DNA from: Serinus canaria
Taxonomy: Eukaryota > Chordata > Aves > Passeriformes > Fringillidae
NCBI RefSeq assembly: GCF_022539315.1
Contig: NC_066313.1
Coordinates: 34,323,059 to 34,387,058 of the forward strand
Reading direction: 5' to 3'
DNA length: 64,000 nt
Shown: piece by piece, positions 60,757-64,000 of the stretch
How the letters are laid out: the number at the start of each line of letters is the position of its first letter
Numbering within the stretch: the stretch's first letter is position 1
Notes under the pieces: generated by a model
Database searches by the model: none
What the model was told of the DNA's origin: nothing
The model's input: only the letters and a program-made list of their open reading frames with translations
Made by a program: the position numbers and the translations under genes

Positions 60757-62419
60757 TCTGGATGGCTGCTCAAGAACATTAGTGTTTATTTCCCACCATT
60801 ATGGAAAAATGTGACATTTCTAGCAAGCCTCTCCATTAACTCAGCAAAATCATTTTGTCTAACTTTCCTACAATATAGGACTCACTGCTTACTTAGTAAG
60901 CCTCTCTCATTCCCATTGGAATAGAACTCTGTGGGACTAAGGGCAGAGCAGGGTATGAACTACTTCTACCAGAGTTTTTCATATCAGCATTTATCTGACT
61001 GGAAAAAAACAATGTGTCTTAGGTGATCTGCCTCTTCTCTCAGGCTTATTTGAGTCCAGGTAAAGTCAATTAAAAGTCTGTAATTAGCTTCAAAGTTATC
61101 AACTATCTAGTCTTCTGTGAAAAAATGGCCTTTTCAGTGTGGGTGCTTTAAAGCTGGTGACAATCTTAAGTCTTTTATTTCCCATTTCATCACTAAATAA
61201 ATTACCTTAAAACTCCATTGTGGGACAATGGATTCCTGTGTAATGACTCATTTTGTTTATGACAATTTGCATAAAGGCTCCTTGTGGCAGCACACCAGCA
61301 CATCCTGGTCGGTGTAAGTGAGTTTGGGCTGTGCCCAGCTGTGTTTGAGCTACATTCACAATTTCCCTTCATAGAACACCTTGATAAGCTCACCACCATT
61401 CATGTTTTCTGCATGGCATTTCAATGGATGGATTTAAAGGGCGTGAGATTTATTTTCAGTCAAGAATGCTGCCACAAACTTCTCTGGTTGGAAGATAAGG
61501 AGGCTTGTTCACACACTCCTTCTCACCATATGGTCCCATCAGTTTGAGTCATTCCCTGTGTCGACACGCTTTCACAGATTTGGAGCTGACACTACTTTTA
61601 TTATGTTGCATAATATCACTTCTTGTAATTGAGTTTCTTCTAGATTGGATGAAAAGATTCAGCAGCTCATTTTGAACGGATTCCAAGTGGGAATTGCTCT
61701 CTGACGACTTCCTGCTCTCCTCAGATTAAAGTCAGCTTAGTTGCACACCTAGGTTTCAAATATCACTTTCTTCCCCTATAAAGCCAGCAGGTTCAATGTA
61801 AATTAAACATGAAATATGTCCTTAAAATAGCAAGTTTGTTTGCCACTCTATGCCACTTATTGGAAACAGTACATAGACTGAAAGATCTGACTAGAACTCT
61901 CCTTGCACTGTAAACTCAACTTTTGGGGAAAAAAAAGCCTTTTCATTTATTAGTCAAATTAATTCTTCTAAAAAATGAGATTTCTTTTTTTAAAAACATC
62001 CCATAATTATCTTAATTCCTTGAAAAATTAAAATTTTCAGGTGTCAAATACAAAATCAAAACCAAAGCTCTATTTTCTCAGTGGGAGCTGAGTTTAAGAA
62101 TCACTAATCCTCCCTTTCTGATCAGCAGATTACCCCTGATATTTTTCTTCCTTGCTGACATCTGAAGGCTCAAACCTACTTTCCTAGCAAAGGGGCAAAT
62201 TCTGGGCCTCTGCGTTGTTTTGTCACTCTGACTAAACCAGATTTGTCTGTAGTTGTAAGTGCTTGCAAATTTACTCATCAGCAAAGTAAGACATAGAAAA
62301 GTGATAAAAAATTATGCAGTGATTTTTTGAATGAGATTTGTTTGTTAAAAATATTAATTTCATACCATGATAGTTGTTGGTGTTCATGTTAAATATGCTA
62401 AATGTCATCTTTCTATTGC

Positions 62420-62925
62420 CCAGTTCTGGACAACCCAGTACAAGAGAGACACAGCCATACTGGGGAAAATTTAATGAGGGGCCCCAGAGGTGAATGAGGA
62501 ACTGGAGTATCTCTTCTCTGAGGACAGGCTGTGAGAGCTCATCCTTGAGAAGAGGAGGCTCAGAAGGGATCTTACTGATGTATATAAACACTGGAAAGAA
62601 CCATGCAAAGAAACTGGAAACAGGCTCTCTTCAGTAGTGCTGTGCCAGAAGCAGAGGCCATGGGACAAACCGAAACACCGGAGCTTCCTTCTGAATATCA
62701 GGAAATAATTTCATTCTATTCACGTGACAGTGGCCAAGCACTGAAAAAGGTTTTCCAGGGGGGTTGTGGAATTTCCATCCTTTCTGATAGACATTCAAAA
62801 GCCATCTGATACATGGCTCTGGGCTACTGTCTGTGGGTGGTCCTGCTTGAGGAGGGGGTTTGGAAAAGATGCCCTCCAGAGGTTCTTGCCAACCTCAACC
62901 ATTTTGCAATGGGGTGATTCTGTTG
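62420..62925 (+). mobile_element. CR1 LINE fragment: end of ORF2 and 3' region
   Basis: About 500 bases match the last part of an avian CR1. The translation, with gaps, gives blocks such as EKRRLRRDLTDVYK, SFLLNIRK and RFLPTSTIL, which correspond to the C-terminal end of the CR1 ORF2 protein. The frame is broken by stops and small indels, so it is a dead copy. It begins near CAGTTCTGGACAACCCAGTA and ends near CAATGGGGTGATTCTG. It is antisense to GRM5 and is the longest repeat in the window. Confidence 0.93.
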
Positions 62926-64000
62926 TTAATGTAGACAGACGTATTAAAAAGTATGTGATTCTTTTTATATTACTCAGAAGTAAAAGCAGAGTCTGAAACA
63001 AAGATAAAAAGTTCAGGAGCCTTCAGAGCACAACAAATTGGCTTGCAAGCCAGCAGACTCTCATCTTAACCTCTTGACTTGTAGCGCTGAAGATGGACTG
63101 AGAAGCAAATTAGAAACTTTAGGCTGCTCATGTGAAGCTGAGGCTACATCAAACATGCTGTGGAAGGCTGAGGGTTTCTGAATGATTTTGAGTCTTAGCT
63201 GTATGCAGTGTAAGATGAATTTAAATAATTTGGTCTAGAGGTAAGAAAAGCTCATTAAAATTAGGGTTAAGTTGGACGCACATAGGCACAAGAGCATTGG
63301 CCAGACTGTAGTATATAAAAAGCCAATGCATTCACTTATATTATTTATTAGTGTGGAAGCTGTCAGCCTGACACTCAAGCTGTGAATGCTGATGAAAAGA
63401 GCCTCAGTAAAGAACTGAAATGTAAGTCAGCTGTGTCCTTCAGCAATTCCCCTTAAGCCTCTTGAGCTGCTTCTGTCTTCTCAGCTTTGGACTTTTCTGG
63501 CTGACTGCTGCCCTCATACTAACCCTGTCACAATACTGGGAAAGCCTTCCAGACAATCTCTCCCTATCAGATGAGACAGCAATAAAAAACCTGGAAGATG
63601 TGAACCAGCTAAAGACACTTCAACCTTCTTCCATCATTTTCCTAACAAATCTTAGAAACACTGAACAATCCAGGCAATGCATATCAGGTTGACAAGATGT
63701 GATAGAAACCTAGGGGCTGCAGAGCATCTCCCAGCCTCTCTGGAGAAGATTTCAGGTGCTCTTAAAATATGCCCTGAGCATACACCACTCATTCTCAACC
63801 TGGAAAGTATTCCAGCATCTGTGTGTGTGCGAATATGTGTTGATCTAATACCCATAATGGGACACTAACCTGTGCTACACATGTCCATCCAACACAGCCA
63901 CAAAAGCTCTCTTATCTCCTACAATTGTGCCTTGGTACACAGTAACAAACAAGTCCAAGGACACAGAAATGCACCCTGTTTATTCCAAGCATATAGATGC

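Noticed and set aside
63462..63692. Plus-strand frame beginning with a signal-peptide-like hydrophobic run
   Set aside because: It starts at TTG, has no upstream promoter or splice evidence, and no family was recognised.

Overview
The window is nuclear vertebrate DNA, almost certainly from a bird. It is AT-rich, intron-dominated and poor in repeats. Every interspersed repeat I can recognise is a fragment of a CR1-type LINE, the typical avian retroposon; the clearest copy is at about 62420-62925. Nothing suggests prokaryotic, viral or plasmid DNA. The species cannot be read from the sequence.

The only gene I can support is GRM5, which encodes metabotropic glutamate receptor 5, a class C G-protein-coupled receptor. 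It lies on the minus strand and is incomplete at both ends. Five consecutive internal coding exons are present. In transcript order they are 38295-38060, 26311-26065, 20364-20196, 16662-16536 and 6198-5259. Their phases join without error, all splice sites are AG/GT, and the reading frame is open throughout. Using human residue numbers, which fit exactly when counted from glutamate-site residue D305, they encode residues 305 to 877. That covers the second half of the Venus-flytrap ligand domain, the whole cysteine-rich domain, all seven transmembrane helices and the start of the cytoplasmic tail. The exons for the signal peptide and first lobe must lie beyond 64000. The exons for the mGlu5b insert and the long Homer-binding tail must lie before position 1. 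I looked for both inside the window and did not find them.

Layout: 1-5258 is part of the intron after the transmembrane exon. The complete introns are 6199-16535, 16663-20195, 20365-26064 and 26312-38059. The region 38296-64000 is part of a very long upstream intron. The introns hold CR1 fragments (mostly antisense to GRM5), a CTAA-type tetranucleotide microsatellite, several short tandem duplications, and an unusual set of near-perfect inverted repeats with very short loops (1612, 14745, 25394, 44899, 54445, 58172). No tRNA, rRNA, CRISPR, CpG island or second convincing protein gene was seen.

Two weak candidates for extra transcribed units are reported as findings: a phase-0, cysteine-rich open segment flanked by plausible splice sites on the plus strand (788-1063), and a 56-codon signal-peptide-like ORF followed by AATAAA on the minus strand (7669-7499). 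I did not find a convincing new biological system.
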